A program made the translations under genes and the position numbers. The notes beneath the pieces were generated by a model, which had not been told where the DNA came from, made no database searches, and was given only the letters and a program-made list of their open reading frames with translations. Shown here one piece after another: positions 1-8,345 of a stretch of 64,000 nt of DNA. This DNA is from Roseateles oligotrophus. GTDB lineage: Bacteria > Pseudomonadota > Gammaproteobacteria > Burkholderiales > Burkholderiaceae_C. How positions within the stretch are numbered: position 1 is the stretch's first letter; every line of letters starts with the position of its first letter. Location: NCBI RefSeq assembly GCF_025717515.1, contig NZ_JAJIRN010000003.1, forward strand, positions 186,001 to 250,000. Reading direction: 5' to 3'.

Positions 1-3000
1 AAGTCGGGCGGGGGCACGCTAACGCTGAGCGGCTACGTCAACTACGGCGGCGCCACAACCATCAAGGACGGGACACTGGCATTCTCGGGGGGCAATCTCT
101 CCGGCGCCATCAGCGGCAGCGGTGGCTTGACCAAGTCTGGTGCTGGCACATTAACGCTTGCTGGCATCAACAGCTACACCGGCGCCACTTCCATCAACGG
201 TGGCACCTTGCTATTCTCAAGCTGGAACGATCAGTCGCTCAGCGGCGCGATCACCGGCAGCGGAAGTTTAAGAAAGTCGGGCGGGGGCACGCTGACCCTG
301 GCCGGCATCAACAGCTACACCGGTGCCACCGACATCGAAGAAGGTACGCTGGCGTTCACGAATGCAGGTGACCAGACGCTCAGCGGCGCCATCACCGGCT
401 GGGGCGGTTTGAGCAAGTCCGGCGCCGGCACGCTGACCCTGGCCGGCATCAACAGCTATAGCGGCGTCACCGCCATTAACGGCGGCACGCTGGCCTTCGC
501 GAACCCGGGCGATCAGACGCTCAGCGGCAACATCAGCGGCAGCGGTGGCTTGAGCAAGTCGGGTGCTGGCACGCTGACCTTGGCCGGCATCAACAGCTAC
601 AGCGGCGCCACCGCCATCAATGGCGGCTCGCTGGCGTTCACGAACCCGGGCGATCAGACGCTCAGCGGCGCCATCAGTGGCGGCGGTGGCTTGACCAAGT
701 CGGGCGCCGGCACGCTGACCCTGCTCGGCATCAACAGCTACACCGGACCCACCACCCTCAACAGTGGCACACTGGAATTCGCAAACGCGGGCAACCAGAC
801 ACTCAGCGGCAACATCAGCGGCAACGGTGGCTTGACCAAGTCCGGCGCGGGCACGCTGACCCTGGCCGGTATCAACAGCTATAGCGGCGTCACCGCCATT
901 AACGGCGGCACGCTGGCCTTCGCGAACCCGGGCGATCAGACGCTCAGCGGCGCCATCAGCGGCAGCGGTGGCTTGAGCAAGTCGGGTGCTGGCACGCTGA
1001 CCTTGGCCGGCATCAACAGCTACAGCGGCGCCACCGCCATCAATGGCGGCACGCTGGCGTTCACGAACCCGAGCGATCAGACGCTCAGCGGCGCCATCAG
1101 TGGCGGCGGTGGCTTGACCAAGTCGGGCGCTGGCACGCTGACCCTGCTCGGCATCAACAGCTACACCGGACCCACCACCCTCAACAGTGGCACACTGGAA
1201 TTCGCAAACGCGGGCAACCAGACACTCAGCGGCAACATCAGCGGCAGCGGTGGCTTGACCAAGTCGGGCGCGGGCACGCTGACCCTGGCCGGTATCAACA
1301 GCTATACAGGCTACACCGACATCTCTGAAGGCACGCTGGCCTTCACGAACCCGGGCAATCAGACGCTCAGCGGCTTCATCTACGGCTCGGGAGGTTTGAG
1401 CAAGTCGGGCGCGGGCACGCTAACGCTGAGTGGCTACGTCAGCTACGGCGGCGCCACAACCATCAAGGACGGGACACTGGCATTCTCGGGCTCGGGCGGC
1501 TATCTCTCCGGCGCCATCAGCGGCACCGGTGGCTTGACCAAATCGGGTGCTGGGACATTGCAGCTTGATGGCATCAACAGCTACACCGGCGCCACTGTCA
1601 TCAACGGTGGCACCTTGCTATTTTCAAGCTGGAACGATCAGTCGCTCAGCGGCGCCATCAGCGGCAGCGGAAGTTTAAGAAAATTTGGCCCGGGCACGCT
1701 GACTCTGGGCGGTATCAACAGCTATACCGGCGCCACCGACATCAATGACGGTACGCTGGCCTTCACGAACCCGGGCAATCAGACGCTCAGCGGCGCCGTC
1801 ACCGGCGGCGGCGGTTTGAGCAAGTCGGGCTCGGGCACGCTGACGCTCACCGGCATCAATAGCTACGCCGGAACCACGGCCATCAACGGCGGCCGACTCG
1901 CCTTTGCGAGCGCGGGCGATCAGATAATCAGTGGCAACATCAGCGGCGACGGCAGCCTGCAACAAGGCAGCACCAGCACGCTGGTGCTGGGAGGCAGCAG
2001 CAGCTACACCGGTGGCACCTATCTGAGTGCAGGCAAGATCTCGGTCGCCAGCGCGTCCAACCTCGGCAGCGGCGATCTGTTCTTTGGCGGCGGAACCCTA
2101 CTCAACACCCAAGACATCATCCTGACGCGCAATGTCGTACTGAGCCCGACAGGGGGCGGCAGCTTCGAATCGACGGGGGGCTACTTCACGCTCTTGGGCA
2201 CCGTCAGCGGTGCGGGCGGCTTGAGCAAGCAAAGCGGCCATATCCTGACGCTGGCCGGCCCGCAGACCTACACCGGCGCCACCATCGTCAACGCCGGCAT
2301 GCTGAAGTTCGGCGCCAACGGTGCGCAGGCCTCTTCGGTATCGAGCAGCAGCTTCGCTATCGCGGCGGGAGCGACGCTGCTGTTTGCAGACACGCAAACC
2401 GTGGCCGCGCCTATCACAGGCGCCGGCGCGCTGGTCCATGAATACGGCGGCAGCACCACCTTGCTAGGTGCCGCCACGCACACCGGCGGCACCTCCATCA
2501 TCGGCGGCATGCTGCAGGTGGGCAACGGCGGCAATAGCGGCACGCTGGCAGGCAATGTGTCGCTCTCGGGCGGCGGCACGCTCGCTTTCAACCGCAGCGA
2601 TGCCAGCAGCTTTGCCGGCCTCATCAGTGGCGACGGCAAGCTGCAAAAGCTCGGCGCCGGCACGCTGACGCTGAGCGGTGACAACACCTACTCAGGCGCC
2701 ACCCAGATCAACGCAGGCACCTTGCTGCTGAGTGGGCAAAACCGGAGCCCATCATTCGACATCGCCACGAACGCCGTGCTGGAACTGAACGTCGCCAGCG
2801 GCAGCCGCGATGGCGCGGTGGACACCCGGTTCAGCGGCCTGGGCAGCCTGCGCAAAACCGGTGCGGGCGAGTCGGTCTGGACTGGCAGCAAAGCGACTTT
2901 CGCGATGGCTGCGGGCAGCCTGATCGACATCCAGGGCGGGCGATTCAATGGCGGCTCTTATGCCAACGAGGACTGGAGCCAGAACAAGAGCCAGCTGCTG

Positions 3001-6000
3001 GTGGCCAATGGCGCCACCTTCGCTGGCACCGAGGCAAACGTGCGCGTGGACGGCATCGAAGGCGACGGACGCATCACCTCAGGCTTTGGCGGCGCCGGCT
3101 ACGCCAGCTTCACGATGGGCGTGGCCAATGGTTCGGGCAATTTCTCGGGCGTGCTGGCCGACACCAACGCGGCAAATGGCCATATCGGCGCTTACGTCAA
3201 GGTGGGCACCGGCACGCAGATCTTGAGCGGCCAGAACACCTATACCGGTGGCACCACCATTTGGGGCGGCAGCTTGCAGATCGGCGATGGCGGCTACACG
3301 GGCGCCATCGTCGGCAATGTGCTGAACAACGGCACGCTCGCCTTCAACCGGTCTGACGCCAGCAGCTTTGCCGGCGTGATCAGCGGCAACGGAATTTTGA
3401 CCAAGGCCGGCGCGGGCACGCTGATGCTAAGTGTCAACAACACCTACACCGGCGCCACCCAGATCAACGCTGGCACCTTGCTACTGAACGGGCAAAGCAG
3501 AAGCCCGTCTTTTGCCATTTCCAGTGGCGCCGTGCTTGAGTTGAATATTGCCAGCGGCAGCGTTGACAGTGGCGTGAACACCCGGTTCTCAGGCCTGGGC
3601 AGTCTGCACAAAACCGGCGCGGGCGAGTCGGTATGGGGCGGTGCTGCAGCGACCTTCGCAATGGATACGGGCAGCCTGATCGATGTGCAGGCCGGGCATC
3701 TCAAAGGCGGCGCCTACGGTAACGAGGACTGGAGCCAGAACCGAAGCAGCTTGAACGTGGAAGCCGGCGCCAAGTTCACCGGCGCAGAAGCGAATGTGCG
3801 CGTCGATGCCTTGAGCGGTGGCGGCAGCATCATCACCGGTTATACAAGCGACCTGTACAACAAGGGCTTCACCGTCGGTGTGGCAGGTGGCTCGGGTAAC
3901 TTTTCGGGTGTGATCGCCGACAACCCGGACAACTCGGGGTTCCGGGGCAAGCTCATCAAGGAGGGTTCGGGCACGCAGATCCTGAGTGGCCAGAACACCT
4001 ACACTGGCGGCACCACCATCTCTGGCGGTACCTTGCAGATCGGCGACGGCGGCAACATGGGCTCCATCGTGGGCAATGTGGTCAACAACGGTGTGTTGGC
4101 GTTCAACCGTGTCGACAACCTCAGCTTTTCTGGAAATATCAGTGGCAGCGGCGGCTTGCAAAAGCATGGGGCGGGCACGCTGACCCTTGCCGGCATCAAC
4201 GGCTACGCCGGCACGACTGCCATCAACGGCGGCATGCTTGCTTTCACGAACGCAGGCAATCAGACGCTCTCCGGCGCCATCAACGGCAGCGGCCAGCTGC
4301 AAAAGGACGGGGCCGGCACGCTGACCCTGGGCGGCGACATCAGCAAATTCATCGGCGACATCTACATCAAGCGCGGCGTGCTGGCCTTTGAAAACGCAGA
4401 CAACCAGACGCTCGTCAGCGCCATTGACGGTAGCAGCCTTGGCGGCTTGGTCAAGTCGGGCGCGGGCACGCTAAACCTGAGCGGCTTCGTTCAGGGGATC
4501 GGTAGCGTGGCCATCAACGGCGGCACGTTGGCGTTCACGAATGCGCGCAATCAGTTTCTCAATGTCATTACCGGCAGCGGCAATTTGACCAAGTCCGGCG
4601 CAGGCATGCTGACCCTGGCCGACATCAACAGCTATAGCGGTACGACCACCATCAACGACGGCACACTAGTCATCACCGTCGCGAACGCGAGTGCTCAGAC
4701 GCTCGCCGGCGCCATCTCCGGAAGCGGTAGTTTGTTCAAGACAGGCTCAGGCACGCTGGCCCTGAGCGGCGACATTAACGGCTACACCGGCCCGACGGTC
4801 ATCAACGAGGGCACGCTGAGCATCATGAACGCGGGCCATCAGACGTTTGTCGGCGCCATCTCCGGCTCCGGCAGTTTGACCAAGTCCGGCGCCGGGACGC
4901 TGACCCTGGCCGGCAACAACAGCTACAGCGGCGCCACCGCCATCAATGGCGGCACGCTGGAGTTCACGAACGCTCGCGATGAGTTTCACTCCACCATTGC
5001 CGGCGGCGGCAATTTGGCCAAGTCGGGCACAGGCACACTGACCCTGGTCGACATCAACAGCTATAGCGGCACTACCGCCATCAACGATGGCAAGCTGGTT
5101 TTCGCGAGCCATCGCGATCAGACGCTCAGCGGTGCCATCACCGGCAGTGGTCATCTGGGCAAGACGGGCGGGGGCGTGCTGACCCTGAGCGGCGACATCA
5201 ACAGTTTCATTGGCGTCACCGGGATCGACGCCGGCACGTTGGCGTTCACGAGGGACGCCAATCAGACGCTCAGCGGCGCCATCACTGGCAATGGCAATTT
5301 GACCAAGTCCGGCGCAGGCACGCTGACCCTGGCCGGCTCCGTCGGCTACCGCGGCACCACCGCCGTCAACGATGGCAAGCTAGCGTTCATGAGTACAGGC
5401 GACCAATGGCTCAGCGGTGCCCTCACCGGCAAAGGTCAATTGATCAAGGGGGGCTTGGGCGTGCTGGCCCTGAGCGGCGACATCAGCAGCTACATTGGCG
5501 TCACCGAGATCAATGGCGGCGCGCTGGCCTTCACGAACTCGGGCAATCAGACGCTCTCCGGCGACATCATCGGCAGCGGCAATCTGATCAAGGTTGGCGG
5601 CGGCACACTGACCCTGGCCGGCATGAACAGCTACAGCGGCACTACCGAAATCCAAGGCGGCACTGTGTTGTTCACGAATGCGGGCAACCAGACGCTCAGC
5701 GGCGCTATCAGTGGACGCATCAATGGCTATTTGATCAAGTCGGGTGCGGGCACCTTGACCGTGAGCGGCGACATCAGTGCTTTCAGCGGCACGACCACCA
5801 TCAATGGCGGCACGCTGGCCTTGACGAATGAAGGCGACCAGACGCTCAACTACCTACAAGGCAGAGGTGGGTTGACCAAGTCAGGGACCGGCACCTTGAC
5901 CTTGACCGGCTACAGCGGCAACTACTACGGCAGCACCGCCATCAACGGCGGTACGCTGGCCTTTACGAGCCCGGGCTACCAGACGCTCAGCGGGGACATC

Positions 6001-6879
6001 TCTGGTATCGGCGGCTTGACCAAGTCGGGGGACGATGGCACGTTGACCCTGGCCGGCATCAACAGCTACACCGGCGCCACCACCATCAATACAGGTACGC
6101 TGGCCTTCGCGAACGCCGGCAATCAGACGCTCATCGGCATAGTTAGCGGCAGCGGTAGCCTGCAGCAACTCGGCACCGGCACGCTGACGCTGACGGGCGC
6201 CACCGACCACACCGGAATCACCACCGTGGCCGCCGGCCGTCTAGTCTTGGGCGACGGCTCCAAGCCGGTCGCTTTGGCCGGGGCCGTCGAGGTGGCACAA
6301 GGCGCCACGCTGAGCACCGGCAATGATGCCAAACTGGCGGGCCTGGTGGACAACCAGGGCCTGATCGAGTCGAAGCAGGGCGCGCTGAGCTTCCTGAACA
6401 CCGTCAGCGGCGCCGGCAGCTTTGCCGGCAAGATCGAGTTCCTGGCCGCCTTCAATCCCGGCAACAGCCCGGCCGCCATCGACTTCAATGGCGGCGATGT
6501 GCACTTCGGCAAAGACTCGGTGCTAACGCTGGAGATCAACGGCCTGCAGGCTGGCAGCCAGTACGACCAGTTGCTGAACATTGGCAACTTGCAATTCGAC
6601 GGCACGCTGAATCTGGTCTTCGGTGCGGGCTTCGCGCCGCAGTCGGGCAGCTTCGCGCTGCTGGGCTTCAACAGCTTTGGCGGCAGCCTCAGCGCGGATC
6701 ACATCACCGTCAGCGGCTTTGACCGCCAGCGCCTGGACCTGAATCAGTTCGCTGCCAACGGCAGCTTGACCGTCACGGCAGTGCCCGAGCCGGCCTCCTG
6801 GGCGCTGATGCTGGGCGGCGTGGCCGCGCTGGCCACTTGGGCAAGGCGACGTCGGGTGGTGAGCGCGGTGGCGGCCTGA
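1..6879 (+). CDS. Giant repeat surface protein with PEP-CTERM tail (5' partial)
   Basis: The reading frame is open from base 1, so the true start and signal peptide lie upstream; 2292 residues are visible. Most of the protein is a tandem array of about 47-residue units with the pattern L-x-K-S-G-x-G-T-L-T-L-x-G-x-N-x-Y-x-G-x-T-x-I-N-x-G-T-L, the autotransporter-associated beta-strand (PATR) repeat, expected to form a long beta-helix. Two longer non-canonical modules of about 250 residues lie between bases 2640 and 4155. The last ~200 residues are non-repetitive and end with a PEP-CTERM signal: VPEPASWALML, a hydrophobic helix, then an RRRR cluster. No autotransporter beta-barrel is present, so the family's usual type V route is replaced by exosortase-type sorting. 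Likely an exported adhesin or matrix protein; the ligand is unknown. A terminator candidate follows at 7105-7140. Confidence 0.9.
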   Translation, partial: KSGGGTLTLSGYVNYGGATTIKDGTLAFSGGNLSGAISGSGGLTKSGAGTLTLAGINSYTGATSINGGTLLFSSWNDQSLSGAITGSGSLRKSGGGTLTLAGINSYTGATDIEEGTLAFTNAGDQTLSGAITGWGGLSKSGAGTLTLAGINSYSGVTAINGGTLAFANPGDQTLSGNISGSGGLSKSGAGTLTLAGINSYSGATAINGGSLAFTNPGDQTLSGAISGGGGLTKSGAGTLTLLGINSYTGPTTLNSGTLEFANAGNQTLSGNISGNGGLTKSGAGTLTLAGINSYSGVTAINGGTLAFANPGDQTLSGAISGSGGLSKSGAGTLTLAGINSYSGATAINGGTLAFTNPSDQTLSGAISGGGGLTKSGAGTLTLLGINSYTGPTTLNSGTLEFANAGNQTLSGNISGSGGLTKSGAGTLTLAGINSYTGYTDISEGTLAFTNPGNQTLSGFIYGSGGLSKSGAGTLTLSGYVSYGGATTIKDGTLAFSGSGGYLSGAISGTGGLTKSGAGTLQLDGINSYTGATVINGGTLLFSSWNDQSLSGAISGSGSLRKFGPGTLTLGGINSYTGATDINDGTLAFTNPGNQTLSGAVTGGGGLSKSGSGTLTLTGINSYAGTTAINGGRLAFASAGDQIISGNISGDGSLQQGSTSTLVLGGSSSYTGGTYLSAGKISVASASNLGSGDLFFGGGTLLNTQDIILTRNVVLSPTGGGSFESTGGYFTLLGTVSGAGGLSKQSGHILTLAGPQTYTGATIVNAGMLKFGANGAQASSVSSSSFAIAAGATLLFADTQTVAAPITGAGALVHEYGGSTTLLGAATHTGGTSIIGGMLQVGNGGNSGTLAGNVSLSGGGTLAFNRSDASSFAGLISGDGKLQKLGAGTLTLSGDNTYSGATQINAGTLLLSGQNRSPSFDIATNAVLELNVASGSRDGAVDTRFSGLGSLRKTGAGESVWTGSKATFAMAAGSLIDIQGGRFNGGSYANEDWSQNKSQLLVANGATFAGTEANVRVDGIEGDGRITSGFGGAGYASFTMGVANGSGNFSGVLADTNAANGHIGAYVKVGTGTQILSGQNTYTGGTTIWGGSLQIGDGGYTGAIVGNVLNNGTLAFNRSDASSFAGVISGNGILTKAGAGTLMLSVNNTYTGATQINAGTLLLNGQSRSPSFAISSGAVLELNIASGSVDSGVNTRFSGLGSLHKTGAGESVWGGAAATFAMDTGSLIDVQAGHLKGGAYGNEDWSQNRSSLNVEAGAKFTGAEANVRVDALSGGGSIITGYTSDLYNKGFTVGVAGGSGNFSGVIADNPDNSGFRGKLIKEGSGTQILSGQNTYTGGTTISGGTLQIGDGGNMGSIVGNVVNNGVLAFNRVDNLSFSGNISGSGGLQKHGAGTLTLAGINGYAGTTAINGGMLAFTNAGNQTLSGAINGSGQLQKDGAGTLTLGGDISKFIGDIYIKRGVLAFENADNQTLVSAIDGSSLGGLVKSGAGTLNLSGFVQGIGSVAINGGTLAFTNARNQFLNVITGSGNLTKSGAGMLTLADINSYSGTTTINDGTLVITVANASAQTLAGAISGSGSLFKTGSGTLALSGDINGYTGPTVINEGTLSIMNAGHQTFVGAISGSGSLTKSGAGTLTLAGNNSYSGATAINGGTLEFTNARDEFHSTIAGGGNLAKSGTGTLTLVDINSYSGTTAINDGKLVFASHRDQTLSGAITGSGHLGKTGGGVLTLSGDINSFIGVTGIDAGTLAFTRDANQTLSGAITGNGNLTKSGAGTLTLAGSVGYRGTTAVNDGKLAFMSTGDQWLSGALTGKGQLIKGGLGVLALSGDISSYIGVTEINGGALAFTNSGNQTLSGDIIGSGNLIKVGGGTLTLAGMNSYSGTTEIQGGTVLFTNAGNQTLSGAISGRINGYLIKSGAGTLTVSGDISAFSGTTTINGGTLALTNEGDQTLNYLQGRGGLTKSGTGTLTLTGYSGNYYGSTAINGGTLAFTSPGYQTLSGDISGIGGLTKSGDDGTLTLAGINSYTGATTINTGTLAFANAGNQTLIGIVSGSGSLQQLGTGTLTLTGATDHTGITTVAAGRLVLGDGSKPVALAGAVEVAQGATLSTGNDAKLAGLVDNQGLIESKQGALSFLNTVSGAGSFAGKIEFLAAFNPGNSPAAIDFNGGDVHFGKDSVLTLEINGLQAGSQYDQLLNIGNLQFDGTLNLVFGAGFAPQSGSFALLGFNSFGGSLSADHITVSGFDRQRLDLNQFAANGSLTVTAVPEPASWALMLGGVAALATWARRRRVVSAVAA
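421..1266 (+). repeat. Tandem duplication of a 423-bp, three-repeat supermodule
   Basis: Bases 421-843 and 844-1266 are the same length (423 bp, 141 codons, three 47-residue repeats) and match base for base with only about ten differences seen by eye. Both contain the otherwise unusual variant repeat with LLGINSYTGPTTLNSG. The unit is a multiple of three, so the frame is kept. This looks like a recent unequal-recombination event inside the giant repeat gene. Confidence 0.85.
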
Positions 6880-6994
6880 ATGTTTTCTTGAACCTGTGAA
6901 ACGACCCCTTTTGTTCAGCGTGTGAGCTGAGGGGCCGGCGTGCTGGCCATCGCTTTGGTGGTCGGGTGACGGCCCCAAAGCGCCCAGACAGAAC

Positions 6995-7032
6995 GAAAAA
7001 GCCGCTGCCAGGCATTGCTGCCTGCAGCGGCT
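6995..7032 (-). terminator. Rho-independent terminator downstream of tRNA-Arg
   Basis: On the minus strand a long stem (AGCCGCTGC pairing with GCAGCGGCT, extended by an inner AGGCA/TGCCT stem) is followed by a TTTTT run at 7000-6996. It lies about 150 bases beyond the 3' end of the minus-strand tRNA and is the better of two terminator candidates for it. Confidence 0.65.
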
Positions 7033-7104
7033 TCGTAGTTATTTTGCCCAAGACGGCGCTTTGGGCGAGCATCCTGGCAAGAAAATGTTGGCGCTACTTG
7101 TCTC

Positions 7105-7140
7105 AAAGCAAAACGTGTCGAAACCGACACGTTTTGCTTT
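7105..7140. terminator. 16-bp perfect inverted repeat, probable bidirectional terminator
   Basis: Arms 7105-7120 and 7125-7140 are perfectly complementary around the loop AAAC. The inner part is GC-containing (ACGTGTCG/CGACACGT) and the outer part runs into TTTTGCTTT on both strands. That shape suits a bidirectional terminator separating the giant repeat gene (plus) from the tRNA (minus). An operator is the alternative, because the dyad is unusually perfect. Confidence 0.5.
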
Positions 7141-7178
7141 ACTTGACAATGTTTGTGAACCCTTGTGATTCACTGATT

Positions 7179-7253
7179 TGGTGCGACCGGCAAGAATCGA
7201 ACTTGCGCCTAAGCCTTCGGAGGGCCCAATGATATCCACTTCACCACGGTCGC
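7179..7253 (-). tRNA. tRNA-Arg (anticodon CCG)
   Basis: The minus strand folds as a complete cloverleaf. The acceptor GCGACCG pairs with CGGTCGC, followed by A and an encoded CCA. The D stem is GTGA/TCAT. The anticodon stem GGGCC/GGCTT has two G-U pairs and a seven-base loop CTCCGAA, giving anticodon CCG. The T stem GCAAG/CTTGC encloses TTCGATT. The tRNA should read CGG arginine codons. It stands alone between the LysR gene and the repeat gene; I see no duplicated 3' end that would mark an integration site. Confidence 0.95.
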
Positions 7254-7266
7254 TGACTGGAGCGGC

Positions 7267-7272
7267 ATTCTA
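7267..7272 (-). promoter_or_regulatory. Candidate -10 element for tRNA-Arg
   Basis: The minus strand reads TAGAAT 13 bases before the first tRNA base, which would start transcription a few bases upstream of the tRNA. No good -35 hexamer is visible at the expected distance, so this is tentative. Confidence 0.35.
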
Positions 7273-7307
7273 ACCTGTGCCGACGCCGGCATGGAGAAGG
7301 AGCGAAA

Positions 7308-8234
7308 TCAAGCCAGGGCCAACTCGGCCAGCAAGGCTAAAAAGGTCGCCACCGCACCGGTCGGCGCGGCACGGCGACGTACCAGGGTCATCGGCGCATC
7401 CAGCAGTTCGGCCTCCTTCAGCGGGCAGTAGACGATTGCGTCTGGATGGCTGCCCTGCATTGACGCCGGTACCACGCTGATGCCCACACCGGCGGCGACC
7501 AGATTCAGGTTGCTCATCATCCGGTCAACCTCGGCCGCGATGTGTGGTTTGACGCCGAGCGCCTCGCATTGGGCCAGCAAATTGGCATACAGGCCGGGGG
7601 CGCCGGGCCGGCGAGCCAGAATCAAGGGCTCATCATGCAGATCGAGCAGGCTCAATGTGCGGCGCACGGGGCGGCCGCGCAGCAGGTGATGGTCGACCGG
7701 CAGCGCCAGCACCACCGGTTCGCGGAACAGCGTCTCGAACCACAAGTCATCGGCTTGGCTGACCGGCACACGGATCAGCCCGCAGTCGAGTCGGTGGGCC
7801 AGCACGGCGGCGGTAATTTCGGCGGCATTGGCCTCGCTCAGCTCGAGCGCGATGTCGGGGTAGCGGCGCCGGCATTCGCGCAGCGCGGCCGGCGTGAAAC
7901 GGTGGGCCGCCGCCGAGCTGGTGAAGCCCACCGCCACGCGCCCCTGTTCGCCTTGCGCCACACGGGCCATGCGCTGCTGCATATCGGCCATGTCTCGCAA
8001 GATCTTGGCGGTCTCGGCCTGCAACAGTCGACCCGCTTCGGTCAGCCTGACGCCCTTGGGGTGGCGCTCGAACAGTTGCAGGCCGAGCTGCAATTCCAGC
8101 GCCTTGATCTGCTGGCTCAGCGGCGGCTGCTGCAGGCCCAGGCGTGCGGCGGCGCGCGTCATATGGCCCTCCTCGGCGACGGTTTGGAAGTAGCGCAAGA
8201 GGCGCAGATCCAAGGGCAATGCGGCTGGCGTCAT
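7308..8234 (-). CDS. LysR-family transcriptional regulator
   Basis: A 308-residue protein of normal LTTR length. The N-terminal winged helix-turn-helix (residues ~5-65) shows the family signature: LLRYFQTVAEEG, TRAAARLGLQQPPLSQQIK and LFERHPKGVRLTEAG. The effector-binding domain follows from ~residue 90 (GRVAVGFTSSAA). I chose ATG at 8234 over an upstream in-frame TTG. The QQPPLSQQI helix resembles the BenM/CatM/CbnR branch, which usually senses aromatic catabolites, but no catabolic genes are adjacent. The divergent neighbour, 111 bp away, is a PEP-CTERM hydrolase, which makes it the most likely target. The effector is unknown. Confidence 0.93.
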   Translation of the reverse strand: MTPAALPLDLRLLRYFQTVAEEGHMTRAAARLGLQQPPLSQQIKALELQLGLQLFERHPKGVRLTEAGRLLQAETAKILRDMADMQQRMARVAQGEQGRVAVGFTSSAAAHRFTPAALRECRRRYPDIALELSEANAAEITAAVLAHRLDCGLIRVPVSQADDLWFETLFREPVVLALPVDHHLLRGRPVRRTLSLLDLHDEPLILARRPGAPGLYANLLAQCEALGVKPHIAAEVDRMMSNLNLVAAGVGISVVPASMQGSHPDAIVYCPLKEAELLDAPMTLVRRRAAPTGAVATFLALLAELALA

Positions 8235-8345
8235 ATGCAAAACGTCTTGAAATTGTCGTATCAGTATATTTGACCTAGCGAGGCAAGATGCTCATAGTGC
8301 GCCTGCGCCGGCCCTTGCGCAGCCAACAAAAAATGGAGACAAAAC

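Noticed and set aside
1-6879. Regular direct repeats that could suggest a CRISPR array
   Set aside because: Repeat period is ~141 bp, in frame, translated into degenerate PATR units with no unique spacers; it is a coding repeat.
7179-7253. tRNA-Arg as an integration site for a genomic island
   Set aside because: No integrase, no duplicated tRNA 3' end and no change in gene style on either side.
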